Positions 12,431 to 24,663 are shown, counted from the stretch's first letter. The stretch: DNA of 64,000 bases from Platerodrilus igneus (GCA_036346225.1 JARFIW010000942.1:2005001-2069000), one strand, 5' to 3'. Notes: a model not told the origin generated them from the sequence alone. Numbers and translations are program-made.

Positions 12431-13085
12431 TGTTACGAGGTTAAGGATTTGTGTTACCTAGGAAGCCAAATAATGCAAGATGGAAAAAGCACAAAAGATA
12501 TAAAACAAAGATTAGCACTAGGTTATTTAACATTTAACAAAAAAAAAATAACTACTGTGTTAAAAAACAACAAACATAGAAACAAGGAAAAAATTGCTTA
12601 AAACATATGTGTGGAGCACAGCACTGTACGGCTGTAAAACTTGGAGAGTAGCAGAGGCAGACAGGAAAAAGATCGAAGCCTTTGAAATGTGATGCTGCAG
12701 ACGTATGATGAAGATATCATAGATAGACAAAGTTAAACACAAGAAGGTACTAGAAATGGTAGGGGAAGAAAGAAAGAAATATGTGGAAAACAGTAAAAAA
12801 TAAGAGAGATATGAGTATAGGTTACATACTAATGCATGAGGTAATAGTGTGGAATATATTAGAAGCAGAGATAGAAAAAAGGAGATGTAGAGGTAGACTT
12901 AGGTTAGACGATTGCACACAGATAGTGAAAGATGTAGGCTGTTGGAATTTCAGTGAAATGTGTAGGCTAGCTCAGAATAGAAATCAATAGAGGTATGCGT
13001 CCAACCATTAAGATGGAAAACGTAATGGCAAAAAAATAACTGTACTTAAACGTGATGATTATTAAAAGCAACTACAGGTATTGGT
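12431..13085 (+). mobile_element. RTE-like LINE copy A, 3' part
   Basis: Resumes at the segment equivalent to 33008 of copy B (GAGGTTAAGGATTTGTGTTA, CTAGGAAGCCAAATAATGC). It retains a broken form of the C-terminal region: GHILRHEG-like at 12815-12850, RGRLRLDDCTQIVKDVG at 12885-12940, CRLAQNRNQ at 12960-12990. Frameshifts and stops are present. Confidence 0.75.
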
Positions 13086-13323
13086 TTTGCAATATTCTCA
13101 ACTAATGTTCAAGTTTTTATTGTAAGTATTTTTGACTTAGTAAATGTTTCTATTTGTAAAGTGTTAGCTAATGATTAAGGTGTTAAATAAACCGAAATGT
13201 AAACAATAAATACAGATGGATTTTTAATATGAGCGTATTCAATTGAAGGAAATATCCCAAAAAAGAATTACACCATTTTGACATTATATTTATCAACTTA
13301 CCTTGTGTAATTAACTACCTAAA

Positions 13324-13324
<1 letters not shown>

Positions 13325-13369
<45 letters not shown>
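13325..13369. repeat. (TA)n microsatellite, edge of unit X
   Basis: About 40 bp of uninterrupted AT dinucleotides at one end of dispersed unit X. Confidence 0.9.
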
Positions 13370-13373
<4 letters not shown>

Positions 13374-15107
13374 TATGTTGTATATATATTTTGCTGTGAT
13401 ATGCTCTTTTATGATTGATGTATGTATTTTTATTGGTGTGAATATCAACCCCTTTAAAGTCCTATAATTTCTTGAATTTGTTTTTCCACGGCTAGCTCAA
13501 TCTATCAAACACTGAATACTCTACTTCATGACAATAAAGATTGTTTAACCTCTTTTTCTTTCTACTACCTAACTGTTAGAATAATTTAAATGAAGCAATC
13601 CAAAATTACACAGTATAATGATTGATAATATGTACAGTTTTATGTCAATTCAAAAATTAGTCCCTGAATAAATTATTCAGTCACCAAATTTAATGTTTCT
13701 GAAAGCCAGCAAAAATATCTTCGTAATTACTCTTAAGTACCTTTCGAACGTTCAAAGATGATTTCTCTATTTTTCAAATTTTCAATTGACCTTTTTGTTG
13801 ACCCTTACAGATATATAATATATAGCAAATATTAAAATTGAAACAGTCTTTAACAAATGAAAAATTTAAGATCTCTAACCTGCGCTTTCCTTGCTTGTCA
13901 CTGGAATTGCCTCAGAGTATCAGTAGTCAGCACCCCTTGATTGTTACAGTTCGACTTGGTTCACTTGTTGGCCAAAATGATGGATTAATGGTTGCTTGTA
14001 TTTTCCCCCTCGGATTTCTGGAGTAACTTTTAGTATCTTTACGTTTATTTCCTTGTAAGTATTTTCGAAGTATCTTTGGATATTCATGTATAGGTACATC
14101 TAGAGATACATTTAGATCTTTAGATATACTTTTTGATCTACATTTAGATCTTTATTTGGAGCCCTAAATTGTTAAATATTAAAAATAAAATTCAATTAAT
14201 AGTTTATCTTACGTTTATGCGTAGAACGGCTATTCTTCGTTGCACATATTGGCACTTTCAATTTTTCACTTTCAATAAATTATTTACTTTTCACTAATTG
14301 TTACTGGTACGTAATTTTCCACTTTAAATCAACGTGGTTTGTGCCTTGTTGAAGTTATAGTGTTTATTTTCGAGTTTCCTATGGTATTTATAAGCCCCAC
14401 CTTTCAACATTTTAATTGGCGTGTTTGTTCATCAAGGTTTATATTTTGCTCCTATCTCTGTAGAACCCGGTATTTCTCAAAATTCCCTGGTTTAATTCTC
14501 GATGAAATGCTCTGCCGATCACGTAAGCGTTCTGTATATCACAGTATATTCTTAGAATTTCCAAATATTTATAGCATTCTGTCACGTATGTTGTTTATAG
14601 TCCAAATTTTTATCGTATCGCGGACCGCCTGTTATTTATTGTTTGTTATTTCAAATATGTTGGATTTTCATGTAAATATGATATTGCAGTCACGTACTCA
14701 TCTTTTTAATAATTATGTATTTGAATGCGTTTTCTTATTTATGCGTTGACATTTTTAATGGAAATTTTAAATAGCTATAATGCCAGGCTGTTTATCTTTA
14801 CCGATTACGTGTTTATTTTGATGAAACTTGATGTATTTAGAACATTATCTTTGTTCGTTTCTTTAACTTAAACGTATTATACGACGTACACATTATTATT
14901 TTACCTAAATATTATCTAATTATTGCAAAATGAGCTTCTTTCTCATGCATTAAATTAAATATAATGTATATAGCGTGCTCGCTATTGACCTTTTGTAAAA
15001 TATTCGATTTACTCTTATTTAATGGTGGTATTATTTGGTTTTCTTAACGTTAATTATTTTATATTTATCTTACGACCCCTATGACTTAATCTACCCTTAA
15101 ACTATCC

Positions 15108-15111
<4 letters not shown>
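13370..15111 (-). repeat. Dispersed (TA)n-bounded unit X (reverse copy of unit Y)
   Basis: The reverse complement of this segment aligns by eye with 23960-25960. Shared landmarks are AAGTCATAGGGGTCGTA (15068-15084 against 23978-23994), TGTACGTCGT, GGGCTTATAAATAC with a downstream AATAAAC, ACAAGGCA, GATACTCTGAGGCAATTCCA (13909-13928), the ATATTTGCTATATATT stretch and TTTAAAGGGGT near the end. Both ends abut (TA)n runs. The open frame seen in the Y copy is not conserved here, so the family looks non-coding. The mariner-type element to its right is inserted in its outer (TA)n. Confidence 0.75.
14384..14397 (-). promoter_or_regulatory. Putative TATA box of unit X
   Basis: On the minus strand GGGCTTATAAATACC is conserved with the sister copy Y (24664-24677) although the surrounding sequence has drifted. 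An ACAAGGCA motif lies at a similar distance downstream in both. Promoter activity is inferred. Confidence 0.35.

Positions 15112-15158
<47 letters not shown>
15112..15158. repeat. (TA)n microsatellite
   Basis: About 46 bp of TA repeats. It supplies the TA target of the element starting at 15159. Confidence 0.9.
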
Positions 15159-15161
<3 letters not shown>

Positions 15162-17418
15162 GGTGCCCACAATCTATCTCCGTATATGGGTAACTTTTTT
15201 ATTATAGAAGATACAATATTGATTAAATTAGCAAAGTTGAAGAGAAATTTACGAGTAGTATGATGCTTTTTTGAAAACTCACCTAGATGCCCAACTTTTT
15301 AGATATTTGAAAAAACTGAAAATAACTTTTAACGGTTTAACCTATAGAGAAAATAAAAACTGCTTGTAAGGTAACTTTTACGTAGAATTCAATAGCGTAT
15401 ATGACAATTTTAATTGGAAATGGGTTTTCAAGCTACAAACATAACCTCACTTTTTAAATGGAAACCATAGTTCAATATAACCCAAATGGAAAGGTTTTTC
15501 TTTTCTGATTACCCTGATGTAAGGGTTGATGTACTTATTTTCAGTAGTTTCTTCATAATAAAGAAAAACGATTTATTTATTTGCGGACATCAAGGAGTCC
15601 ATGGATACATATTACAAACAAACAAAATGTGTAAAAATCAATAATGGAAACACAAGTTTATTGTAACTAAATTTATTATAAACTAAGAAAAATAAAATAC
15701 TTAAAAATAAACTATCCATACAATACAAATAACTTAATCAAAGGAAACAAAATTAATTAATGTGAATATGCCCACTCCTACATTAACATATGCTCAAAAT
15801 GACCTCCATTAGCTTGCAAACACATTTCGCACCTTTTAATTAGGTTTTGGTGCACCTTATTTAACGGTTGTGGTTTTATACTTGTAATAGCTGCTGTAAT
15901 ACTATCTTTGAGTTGCTCAATGTTATTGGATTTTTTAGCATACACTACATCCTTTACAGTACCCCAAAGAAAAAAATCCAGTGGCGATAGTTCTGGTGAT
16001 GCCGGCCATGGAACAGGACCTGCATTGCCAATCCAATTTGGAAAACTATTATCAAAATATTCAGAAACGGCTTGAGCATTGTGAGCAGGTGCACCGTCAT
16101 GCTGAAAATAATATAAGTTTTGCAGTAAATGAAGTGGCAAATTATCGAGCATTTCTTGCAATTCGTTTTGTAGAAAATTCAAATAGTGTACACCATTTAA
16201 ATTATAATTATAGAAGAAAGGCCCAAGTATTTTATTACCAAAATGGCACACCACACATTTATCGAAAATTGATGTTGATCCCGCCTTTCTTCTGTTAAAT
16301 GGGATTTTCCTGACTCCAATAGACTGTATTTTTCTGTTAAACATGCCTTTGTTAGTAAATTTTGCTTCGTCGGTAAATATAATAGTGTGACTAAAACCAG
16401 GATTATTATTTGTTTCATTAAGAAACCACCTACAAAACTGTTGTCTTCTCTCACAATCCCCATGATACAGTGTATTGCTAACATGCGTTTTGTATGGTTT
16501 GTAGCGGTTTTGTTTTAAAATTAGGCGAGCTTTTTCTGTAGAAGTAGCGCACTCAATTGCAGTTTCTCGGTGGACGCTGTTGGCTTAAAATTTATGTAGG
16601 CTAACACACGTTCTTCATCATCAGTTTTGAATTTTCTTTTATCAGTACTGGGTTTTGTAAAAGCACCAAACCTTTTAAATTGTTTTCTAATTTAGAAAAC
16701 AATCGTTTATCTGGCTGCCTTCTTTCCAAATATCTTTCATAATACATATCACCAGCAGCATCACAATTTCTGTTACAGGCATAGTAACAAAAGAGCATGT
16801 CATTTTTTCGTCGTTTGTATACATTCTCTATTATAATCAAATAAATTTAAAAGTCTTCTACACAAAATTTGCAACCCAGAGCAAATAAACACTTTAACTA
16901 ATAATATCTGACAAATGCCAGTTGTTTTTGTTTATTTAAAATATGTATCCATGGACTCCTTGATGTCCGCAAATAAATAAATCGTTTTTCTTTATTATGA
17001 AGAAACTACTGAAAATAAGTACATCAACCCTTACATCAGGGTAATCAGAAAAGAAAACCTTTCCATTTGGGTTATATTGAACTATGGTTTCCATTTAAAA
17101 AAGTGAGGTTATGTTTGTAGCTTGAAAACCCATTTCCAATTAAAATTGTCATATACGCTATTGAATTCTACGTAAAAGTTACCTTACAAGCAGTTTTATT
17201 TTCTCTATAGGTTAAACCGTTAAAAGTTATTAGCGTTTGAAGAAAATGGCAAATTTCAGTTTTTTTCAAATATCTAAAAAAGTTGAGCATCTAGGTGAGT
17301 TTTCAAAAAAGCATCATACTACTCGTAAATTTCTCTTCAACTTTGCTAATTTAACCAACATTGTATCTTCTATAATAAAAAAGTTACCCATATACGGAGA
17401 TAGATTGTGGGCACCCTG
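15159..17418 (-). mobile_element. Tc1/mariner-superfamily element with about 455-480-bp TIRs
   Basis: A 2.26-kb element begins CAGGGTGCCCACAATC and ends with the reverse complement, flanked by TA on both sides (15157-15158 and 17419-17420), the TA duplication of the superfamily. The inverted repeats are unusually long. The left arm is 15159-15612. The right arm is 16940-17418 and carries an extra insert of about 25 bp near 17231-17255. A decayed transposase lies between the arms on the minus strand. The two arms remain very similar, so the element is not ancient, or the arms have been homogenised. It sits in GON4L intron 3. Confidence 0.9.
15778..16840 (-). pseudogene. DDE transposase (Tc1/mariner superfamily), frameshifted
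   Basis: The transposase is readable in at least three frames. The N-terminal part is 16601-16840 (RQPDKRLFSKLENNLK), related to the N-terminus of the protein at 57773. The middle carries IIFTDEAKFTNKG (first catalytic Asp). Then come SINVWCAI, YYFQHDGAPAHNAQAVSEYF (second Asp) and WPASPELSPLDFFLWG near 15960, which holds the last catalytic region. The final 188 codons (15778-16344) are open, but the upstream frame is broken, so no full protein can be made from this copy. Confidence 0.85.
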
Positions 17419-17490
17419 TATATATATATAATACACACACACACACGTAGCATAACATTTGTTAATTTTAATATATTAATATTTTTTCAG

Positions 17491-17627
17491 TTAAACCTTT
17501 TCTATCTTTCTGGTTCTAAAGAAGATTCTGCATTTAGAGCATGTAATTTACAAGGTGCGATAGAGTTAGTAGAATATTGGGAACAACAGTTTGCTTTGAA
17601 TACTGCTGAAATTACAGCAATGATGGA
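17491..17627 (+). CDS. GON4L: GON4L exon, LELVEYWEQQF segment
   Basis: The acceptor ATTTTTTCAG|TTA and donor GGA|GTAAGT bound a 137-nt exon entering in phase 0 and leaving in phase 2. It encodes LNLFYLSGSKEDSAFRACNL followed by QGAIELVEYWEQQF. The pattern (LKEL ... S.F...NL..A.ELV..WE) follows directly after the QHVQLLTQHFLL block in GON4L proteins, so order as well as sequence supports the call. It lies immediately right of the transposon at 15159-17418. Confidence 0.8.
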
Positions 17628-17987
17628 GTAAGTTCTAAAATTAGTTTAAAGTTTGTGTATTTATATAGTATTCCTTAGGTATGTTTGTCGAGTACAACAA
17701 GAAGCGTAAGTAATTCATATGTGTACAATGATTTAAATTAGATTTCCCTTGTTTGATCAGAAGCAGATAATTTTATAAAATACATAACGAAATAAGCAAA
17801 AGCAACAATTTTAAAGATTTAATAATAGTTGTATAACTTTTTTTTAAGTATAACAAGAAACTAAGGGAAAGGAACCTACATCAAGAATTATTACTTGTAT
17901 CAATATACCTATGGTCGAAACTTTTTAGGTACTAACTGTTGGAATAGTTAGCATACTCGAAAAAGTATTTTGCGATGACTATTTTAA

Positions 17988-18142
17988 TCATCATCGTTAG
18001 GTCTTCAGTCAATTACTCTCATTGTTCCTATTCTGAGCTAACCTACACATTTCCTAGAAATTTACACAGTTTGCATCTTTCACTCTCTGCATACAATAGT
18101 CTGATCTAGGTCTACGTCTACCCTTTTCTTTCCTATCTCTGT
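17988..18142 (-). mobile_element. RTE-like LINE copy C, extreme 3' end
   Basis: On the minus strand this equals the last 150 bp of the family, ending GACTGAAGACCTAACGATGATG like the tail of copy B (34820-34845). It is separated from the rest of copy C by the oppositely oriented fragment 18143-19275. Confidence 0.7.
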
Positions 18143-19275
18143 TTGTAATCTTTGAAATGTGGTGCTTCAGACAAAGTTAAGAACAAAGATGTGCTAGAAG
18201 TGATAGGAGAAGAAAGAAATATGTGCAAAACAGTATAAAATAGGAGAGATAGGATGGTAGGTCACATACTAAGGCACGAGGGAATAGTGCGGAATATATT
18301 AGAAGCAGCGATAAGAAAAAAGAGAGGTAGAGGTAGACCTAGGTTGGACTATTGTACACAGATAGTTAAAGACATAGGCTGTGCGAATTTCATGGAAATG
18401 TGTAGACTAGCCCATAATAGAAATCAATGGAGGTATGTGTTCAACCAGTTCCAAGATGGAAAACTGAATTACGAAATTGTACTTAAACCTGATAATTATT
18501 ATAAGCAACCATAGGTATTGGTTTTGCAATATTCTCAGCTGCTCTTAATTGTGCGAAAGCATTTACTGGAAAACTATTAATTCGGCATATGTGTAAGTGT
18601 TGGAGTGTCTTGGCATCCACTGCTGCTTAACCCCCTTCACATACTACTGAATCTAGGTAAAATAAGGCATATAATTAGAAAACAACAAAAGGAGACACCG
18701 AGCTGTATCTAGGCTGTGGAAATTTCAGGGAACTGTGTAGGCTAACTCAGAATAGAAATAAGTGGAGGTACACATTCCAACCTGTTTCAAGACTATAAAT
18801 TTTGCTCGAAAGAATATATTGGAAAACTATCGGCAAACGTTTGAATCTTGGGGGGATCTTGGTTGCCGCAGGCTGCTTAACCCCCTTCCCATACCACTGA
18901 ATATTGGAGAAATAGGATAAATTTTTGTAAAACAATAGAAAGGGAACCGAACTGCATCTAACAAGAAGGAACAGCGACTATGTTCGAAGACAACAAACAT
19001 AGAAACAAGGAGAAAATGTTGAAAGCATATGTGGAAAACAAAAAGAAAATAGGAGAAATAGAAGGGCAGGATTTGTTCTAAAGCATTTTTGGGGAATATT
19101 GCGAGATATATTACAAGCAGAGATAGGAAAAAAAGAGATAGATGTAGATCTAGATCAGACTAATGCACGCAGATAGTGAAAGATGCAGACTGGAAATTTC
19201 TAGCAAACGTGTTGGTTAGCTCAGAATAGGAAACAATGGGGGTACGTGTTTAACCAGTTCCAAGACTGCCATAGA
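18143..19275 (+). mobile_element. 5'-truncated RTE-like fragment inserted inside copy C
   Basis: A forward fragment starting TTTGAAATGTGGTGCTTCAG and carrying an intact stretch of the C-terminal region (18254-18514: GHILRHEGIVRNILEAAIRK, RGRGRPRLDYCTQIVKD, CRLAHNRNQW). It is followed by degenerate repeat iterations of the same C-terminal module (about 18710-18790 and 18960-19275), the same multi-module 3' end seen in copy B. Left and right of it, copy C reads on the opposite strand, so this is a nested inverted insertion. Confidence 0.7.
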
Positions 19276-21562
19276 ACGTATCCTACCCTTTTATTTCTTC
19301 TATTTTTTGTTTTCCACATATCTTTATTCCCCTATATTTCTATAACCTCTTTGTTATTAATTTTGTCTGGCCATGCTATCTTGTACATAGGAACCACATT
19401 ATTCTAAAAGGCTTCTAACGTTTTTCTGTTTGCTTTTCCTAATGCCCCTATTTCATAGACCCACTGTGCTGTGTTCCACACATACGCTTTCAACAATTTT
19501 CTCCTTCGTTTCTATGTTTATTGTCTTCGAACATAGCCGCTGCTTTTCTTAGATGCAGTTCGGTTCCCCTTCTATTGTTTACAAATATATATCCTATTTC
19601 TCCGATATTCAGTAGTATGCGAGGGGGGTTAAGCAGCTTGTGGCTACCAAGGATCCCCCAACACGTAGACATTTGTGGAATTAATAGTTTTCCAGTAAAT
19701 GCTTTCACACAATTAACATTAGTTGAAATATTGCAAAACCAATACCTGTAGTTGCTTATAATAATCATCAGGTTTAAGTGCAGTTATTTTTTTTGTCATA
19801 AGTTTTTCCATCTTGGAACTGGTTGGATGCGTACCTCCATTGATTTCTATTCTGAGCTAGCCTACACATTTCCCTGAAATTCCCGCAGCCTACATCTTTC
19901 ACTATCTGTGTGCAATAATTTAACCAAGGTCTACCTCTACTTCTCTTTTTCCTAGCTCTGCGTATTATATATTCCGCACTATTCCCTCATGCCTTAGTAT
20001 GTGGTATATCATCCTATCTCTCCCATTTTTTACTGCTTTCCACATATTTCTTTCTTCTCCTACCATTTCTAGTACCTCTTTGTTCTTAACTTTGTCTGTC
20101 CATGATATCTTCATCATACGTCTGTAGCACTACATTTACAAAGGTTTCTATCTTTTTTTTGTCCGCTTCTCCTACTGTCCAGATTTCACAGCCGCACAGT
20201 GTTGTGCTCCACACATATGATTTAAGCAATATTTTCCTTGTTTCTATACTTGTTATCTTCGAACATAGTAGTTGCCTTTTCTTGTTTAATATAGCACGAC
20301 TTTGTGCTAATCTTTGTTTTATATCTTTTGCGCTCTTCCCATCTTGCGTTATTTGGCTTTCTAGGTAGCAGAAATCCTTAACCTCTTGTACGTTCTCATT
20401 ACCTATTTGTATTCTAATTTTTAATTAATTTTCTTCTCTTGTGCATACTAGTACTTTAGTTTTATTTTTGTTAATTTTCATACTGTATCTCTCTGTTAGA
20501 ACTGTTTCCATTTTATTAAGAGCAGCTTCTAACTCCTCCTTGCTAGATGAGAATACTGCTATATCATCTGCAAATCTAAGCATACCAATCTTTTGTTCCT
20601 GCATAATAATTGCAAACTTCTTCCTGCTGCATTTGTCAGTATTCATTGCCTCTTCGATGTATATATAAACATTAACGGTGATAGGGCATATCCCTGTCTC
20701 GCTCCATTTACTTCTCTACGTTCCTACTCTAATTCTATTACCTCTGTTTGCACTTTGTATAAGCTATATACTATCCGTCTATCCCTAAAACCCATTCCAA
20801 TCTTTTTTAATATTTTGAACATTTTTTCCATTTTACATTGTTGAATGCTTTTGCCAGATCTACAAACCCTACATGCACGATTCCCCTAATTCTATTGTTT
20901 TCTCCACAATATCACCTTCAGAGCTAAAATAGCCTCCTGTATTCCCCTGTTTGGCCTAAACCCAAATTGATCTTCTAATGTTTCTTTAGCTCATTTTTCC
21001 ATTTGTCTATGTACAATTCTAGTTAATATTTTTGATTCGCGTGCTGTCAAACTTATTGTTCGAAAATTTTCACATTTATCCAAGTCTCTCTTTTTTGGTA
21101 TAGTGACTAAGATGTTGTGTTTGAAATCTTTGGGTATCTTGCCTGTCTCATACATATATCTTACAAAGAGATGTTCTGTTACTGCTTGGCCAGCGGCTTT
21201 TAGAGTTTCTACTTGCACATCTGTACCCGGCGCCTTACAATTTTTCAGACCCTTTAACTCATCTTTAAGTATAGAATACTCCAAGTCGTCCTTTTCAATG
21301 TCTGATTCCTGTTTCAATGCTATTAGTTCCTCTTATGCATATAAATTCCCTACATATTCTTGCCATCTAACGACTTTCTCAATAGTTTCTATAATGACGT
21401 TTCCTCCTGCTTTCCTTATATTTATGCCATACAGTTTTATATCCCTAAAATTCATTCTAATTAGTTTGTATGCTTCGTCTGTCTAAAGTCTCCACTCCAA
21501 AATTTCCCCGCCTCTGGCCAGCGAACTTCACTGATCCCTACTATGTCTAGTGCTAACTTATT
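19276..21562 (-). mobile_element. RTE-like LINE copy C, main part
   Basis: Minus-strand copy with the 3' UTR module (19480-19800), C-terminal domain (19800-20300), RT (20425-20646: MLRFADDIAVFSSSKEELEA) and fingers region (20991-21317: NCKAPGTDVQVETLKAAGQA, KCENFRTISLTA). Upstream, the first endonuclease residues (ISEVRW-like, 21500-21545) are joined directly to the linker before RT (CGAAGCATACAAACTAATT), so about 1 kb of endonuclease is deleted. Frameshifts are frequent and the copy is dead. Confidence 0.8.
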
Positions 21563-21713
21563 TTAGTGTGTTAGTAAAATTTCCAGCTTATAGACAGTAT
21601 ATCTTGATTCATATGAAGGTTTTGTGATTATGTGACTTACAAAGATTCAAAGTTTCGACTGTATTTAACAACATACTTGTTTGTCTACATAATTTAATTG
21701 TTGCATATTACAG

Positions 21714-21884
21714 AAAGCAAAATTGGGCAGCTGGGACAGAATACATTGTAACATTTCCATCACTCGTTCTTAAAACGATATCGAATAGTGATGTATTTAT
21801 TTATCCAAATTTATTGCCTCGAATCCCATTTAAATCAGCAAAGTTGCATAAGCAATTTTCATCATTCTCAGAATATGAAGATAA
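21714..21884 (+). CDS. GON4L: GON4L exon, IVTFPSLVLKTI segment
   Basis: The acceptor ATATTACAG and donor ATAA|GTAAGT define a 171-nt exon that enters and leaves in phase 2. It encodes KQNWAAGTEYIVTFPSLVLK, then a segment with IYPNLLPRIPFKSAK. It joins the next exon over a 48-nt intron, giving NLIALGLEQF across the splice. Phase agreement on both sides is strong support. Confidence 0.8.
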
Positions 21885-21932
21885 GTAAGTATGAAATGAA
21901 TTATAAATCACTACTTCAACAGTACGCTTTAG

Positions 21933-22275
21933 CTTAATAGCTCTTGGTTTGGAACAATTTATACCGTACTTGGAACAAGATAAACAAAATTTAAGTTTCC
22001 ATGGTCAGGTTAAATTGAAAGTAGCAAGTAGCATGATAGTTAATTATATGATGCCTTCCAATTCCATAAATAGGGTCTATATCCGAATTTCCAATTTAAA
22101 GAATACCCGCACAGGAACGAACCCAGTGAAGTATTATTTCCAGCATAAAAAGGCTCCAGTAATAATGCACTATGTTGCGAATTTAACAGAATTTGGTGTT
22201 GTTCCACCATGTAAAAGAAGTAAAAATGTTTTACCTATTCAGTGGAGGAATTATATTTATCCAGATATTATTAAG
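21933..22275 (+). CDS. GON4L: GON4L exon, LIALGLEQF block
   Basis: The acceptor CGCTTTAG precedes 21933 and the donor AAG|GTAAGA follows 22275. The exon enters with one base completing the codon and leaves in phase 0. The product starts LIALGLEQFIPYL, the conserved D-LIALGLE-F motif of the family, continues through basic stretches typical of the region and ends PIQWRNYIYPDIIK. The upstream intron of 48 nt is near the minimum for animals. Intron 6 that follows is 13.7 kb; a small missed exon inside it cannot be excluded. Confidence 0.85.
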
Positions 22276-22981
22276 GTAAGAATAATTGATTTTATTTATT
22301 TCATTTATTGTATACCATTTGAAACTTTTAATGGTGTGTTGCGAACTTTGTATGTTTATCTTTAATTTACGCACTGAACTACTCGTAAGTGGTATGCAGT
22401 GATAAAAGAAGTTTCATTGTTCATCCCAATAGTTCTAGTAGCTTGGGATGTAATTGCTTTAGGCGATATGCAAGCTTTTTTGTTGCATTTATGCGAACGT
22501 ATAGAATGGAAAATGTAAACAATACATTTGTCCTGTTTAGGTATAAAGTTTGCATGCATCAAATTGTAAATTGAGATGTGCTTCCTTTGATTTTATAATT
22601 TATAACTATGACGTCGATATGACATTGCTCTGAGGTCAGTATAATTTTTTAAAAACAGAATATGCAGTTATTTTATCAAATCTCGATTGACAATGGATTT
22701 CTAAAAATAGTAATATATACAACACTATGACTTAACGTTAATAGTTTTTTGGGTAATCTGGTTTTAGGATCTAAAACTTCTTATCAACACAATAGAGCAC
22801 TCTACACTCAATTATCTAATATTATCTAGGAAGTTGTGGTAAGTTGATATATCTAGCATGTTTCCTTAATCCATGGTATGTTGATATTTCATTATTGTTA
22901 TACAATTGGCAATGAATTTGTTCTGTAATAGGTATGATATGAAAATAGTGTGAAACTGTGATATAGTAATATGTATCTTTT
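22276..22981. other. GON4L intron 6, no gene recognised
   Basis: AT-rich DNA with short unsupported open frames on both strands around 22360-22575. Confidence 0.5.
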
Positions 22982-23773
22982 AATTGAGCCGTTTATTTTG
23001 AAAGTGGCTTAAGCCATGTGTCAATTATTTCCGGTTGCCAGTGGTTACAGGTACGACTTCAAGTTATTTATCATTAAAACATTTGAAGTTACATATATTC
23101 CAAGTAGGTATGATAATTCTGGACATATAAGGTTTCAGAGTTAGTTCAATTAGTGAACCGTTTACTTTGACAGTGGTCAAAGTTTATGGACTTAAATTAA
23201 GATATTTATTATTGATAATGTCTGAAGGCAGTGATGAAGGTAATTTTAATTAATTTGTATTTAACAAGTTAACATCAGTGTTTGGACAATTACATTAGTT
23301 GAATAATCAGTACATATAATTAATACAGTTAAACAAATTAAAGATTATGTTTGTACGTTGTAATTTATGTTTGTAATTTTGTACATCATGTAGTTAAAAA
23401 ATGTTTTGAATCGCGTAAACTATGTTTTTGAAGTCTCGTAAAGATATGTAAAATAAATTGAGTATTGTTTTTTTCAATTTGAAACATCTTAAATTACGTG
23501 GATTGGATTTGATATCCTTCAAATTTTATAACGAATCTGGTTGTTAATTTTGAAAGTGGACTCCATTCTTGGTAAGCAAATACACATTATTCACTTAATA
23601 ATTGCAATTATTTTAATAGGAACTATAAATTTAACACCTTTAGATATATTTAAGCAGTATGACTCATTAGTATCATGTACGTATATTTTTAATTGCATTG
23701 AAACACAAATCCTTAGTTATCTCAATTTAAGTATAAATGGACTTGGGCCACATTTAAAATAAACGGCTCAATT
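22982..23773. mobile_element. Candidate MITE / DNA transposon remnant with 27-bp TIRs
   Basis: Ends are inverted copies: left AATTGAGCCGTTTATTTTG (from 22982) continuing AAAGTGGC, right its reverse complement (23747-23773) with two changes. A related subterminal copy, GAACCGTTTACTTTGACAGT, lies at 23156. Subterminal repetition of the end motif is common in DNA transposons. A short start exon, ATG to MSEGSDE with donor AAG|GTAATT, lies at 23218-23239 and may be a leftover of a spliced transposase gene. No transposase domain and no clear target duplication are visible. Confidence 0.5.
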
Positions 23774-23956
23774 GTTTATTGTGATCTTCAAATAATTTTG
23801 TATATAAGCTTTTTAATTGCACACCTCTAGTGTCACTGATCGTAAGCAACCCATATATTTGATGGTATTATGTAAAGTTATTTACTTTTAGTTTCCTAGT
23901 GAAGAAAATAATGTGATAGATCTGAGTCCAATCTGACTGAATCCCTGATATATATT
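23774..23956. other. Short spacer, nothing recognised
   Basis: Intron sequence between the TIR element and unit Y. Confidence 0.5.
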
Positions 23957-24663
23957 CCTATGATAAGAGGGTAGTTTAAGTCATAGGGGTCGTAGGATAG
24001 ATATAAAAAACTTTAACTTTAAGGAAACCAAATAATTGCATCTATTATAGGAGTAAATCGACTATTTTAGAAAAAGTCAATTGCGAGCACACTGTATATA
24101 TAGTATATTTGATTTAATGCACAAGAAAGAATCTCATTTTGCAATAATCCGATACCATTTAGCTAAAATAATAATATGTACGTCGTGTAATATGTTTTAA
24201 GTATAATTTACGAGTGAAGATAAGGTTTTAAATGCAACTAATTGCATCAATATAAATACATTATCGCGAAAGACATAAACTGTCATTCTGGATATTTAAT
24301 AATTTCGTCGAAAATATCAACGCATGTATAAGAAAACGCATTCTAATACGTCATTAAATACGTGACTAGAAATAGTACATTTGTTTAGAAAACCAACATT
24401 TTAATAACAAATAAACACTAGACGGTTAATTGTACGATAATGTTTTCGACTTTTAAATGACAAATAGAAATACACGACAGAATTGCAATGGATATTTGGC
24501 AATTCTAAGAAGATGCTATGATTTATTGAATGTAGACATGGGGAATAGAACGAAAGTACAACAATTGAAACCAGGGAATTTGAGAAATCCCAAGGTTTTA
24601 CAGAGATACGCGGAGATTATCAATAAACACGTGACGCGCATCAATTAAAAGCATTGATAGGAG

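Noticed and set aside
24457..24648. 63-codon frame in unit Y
   Set aside because: The homologous segment of unit X (about 14400-14730, minus strand) has stops and indels, so the frame is not conserved.
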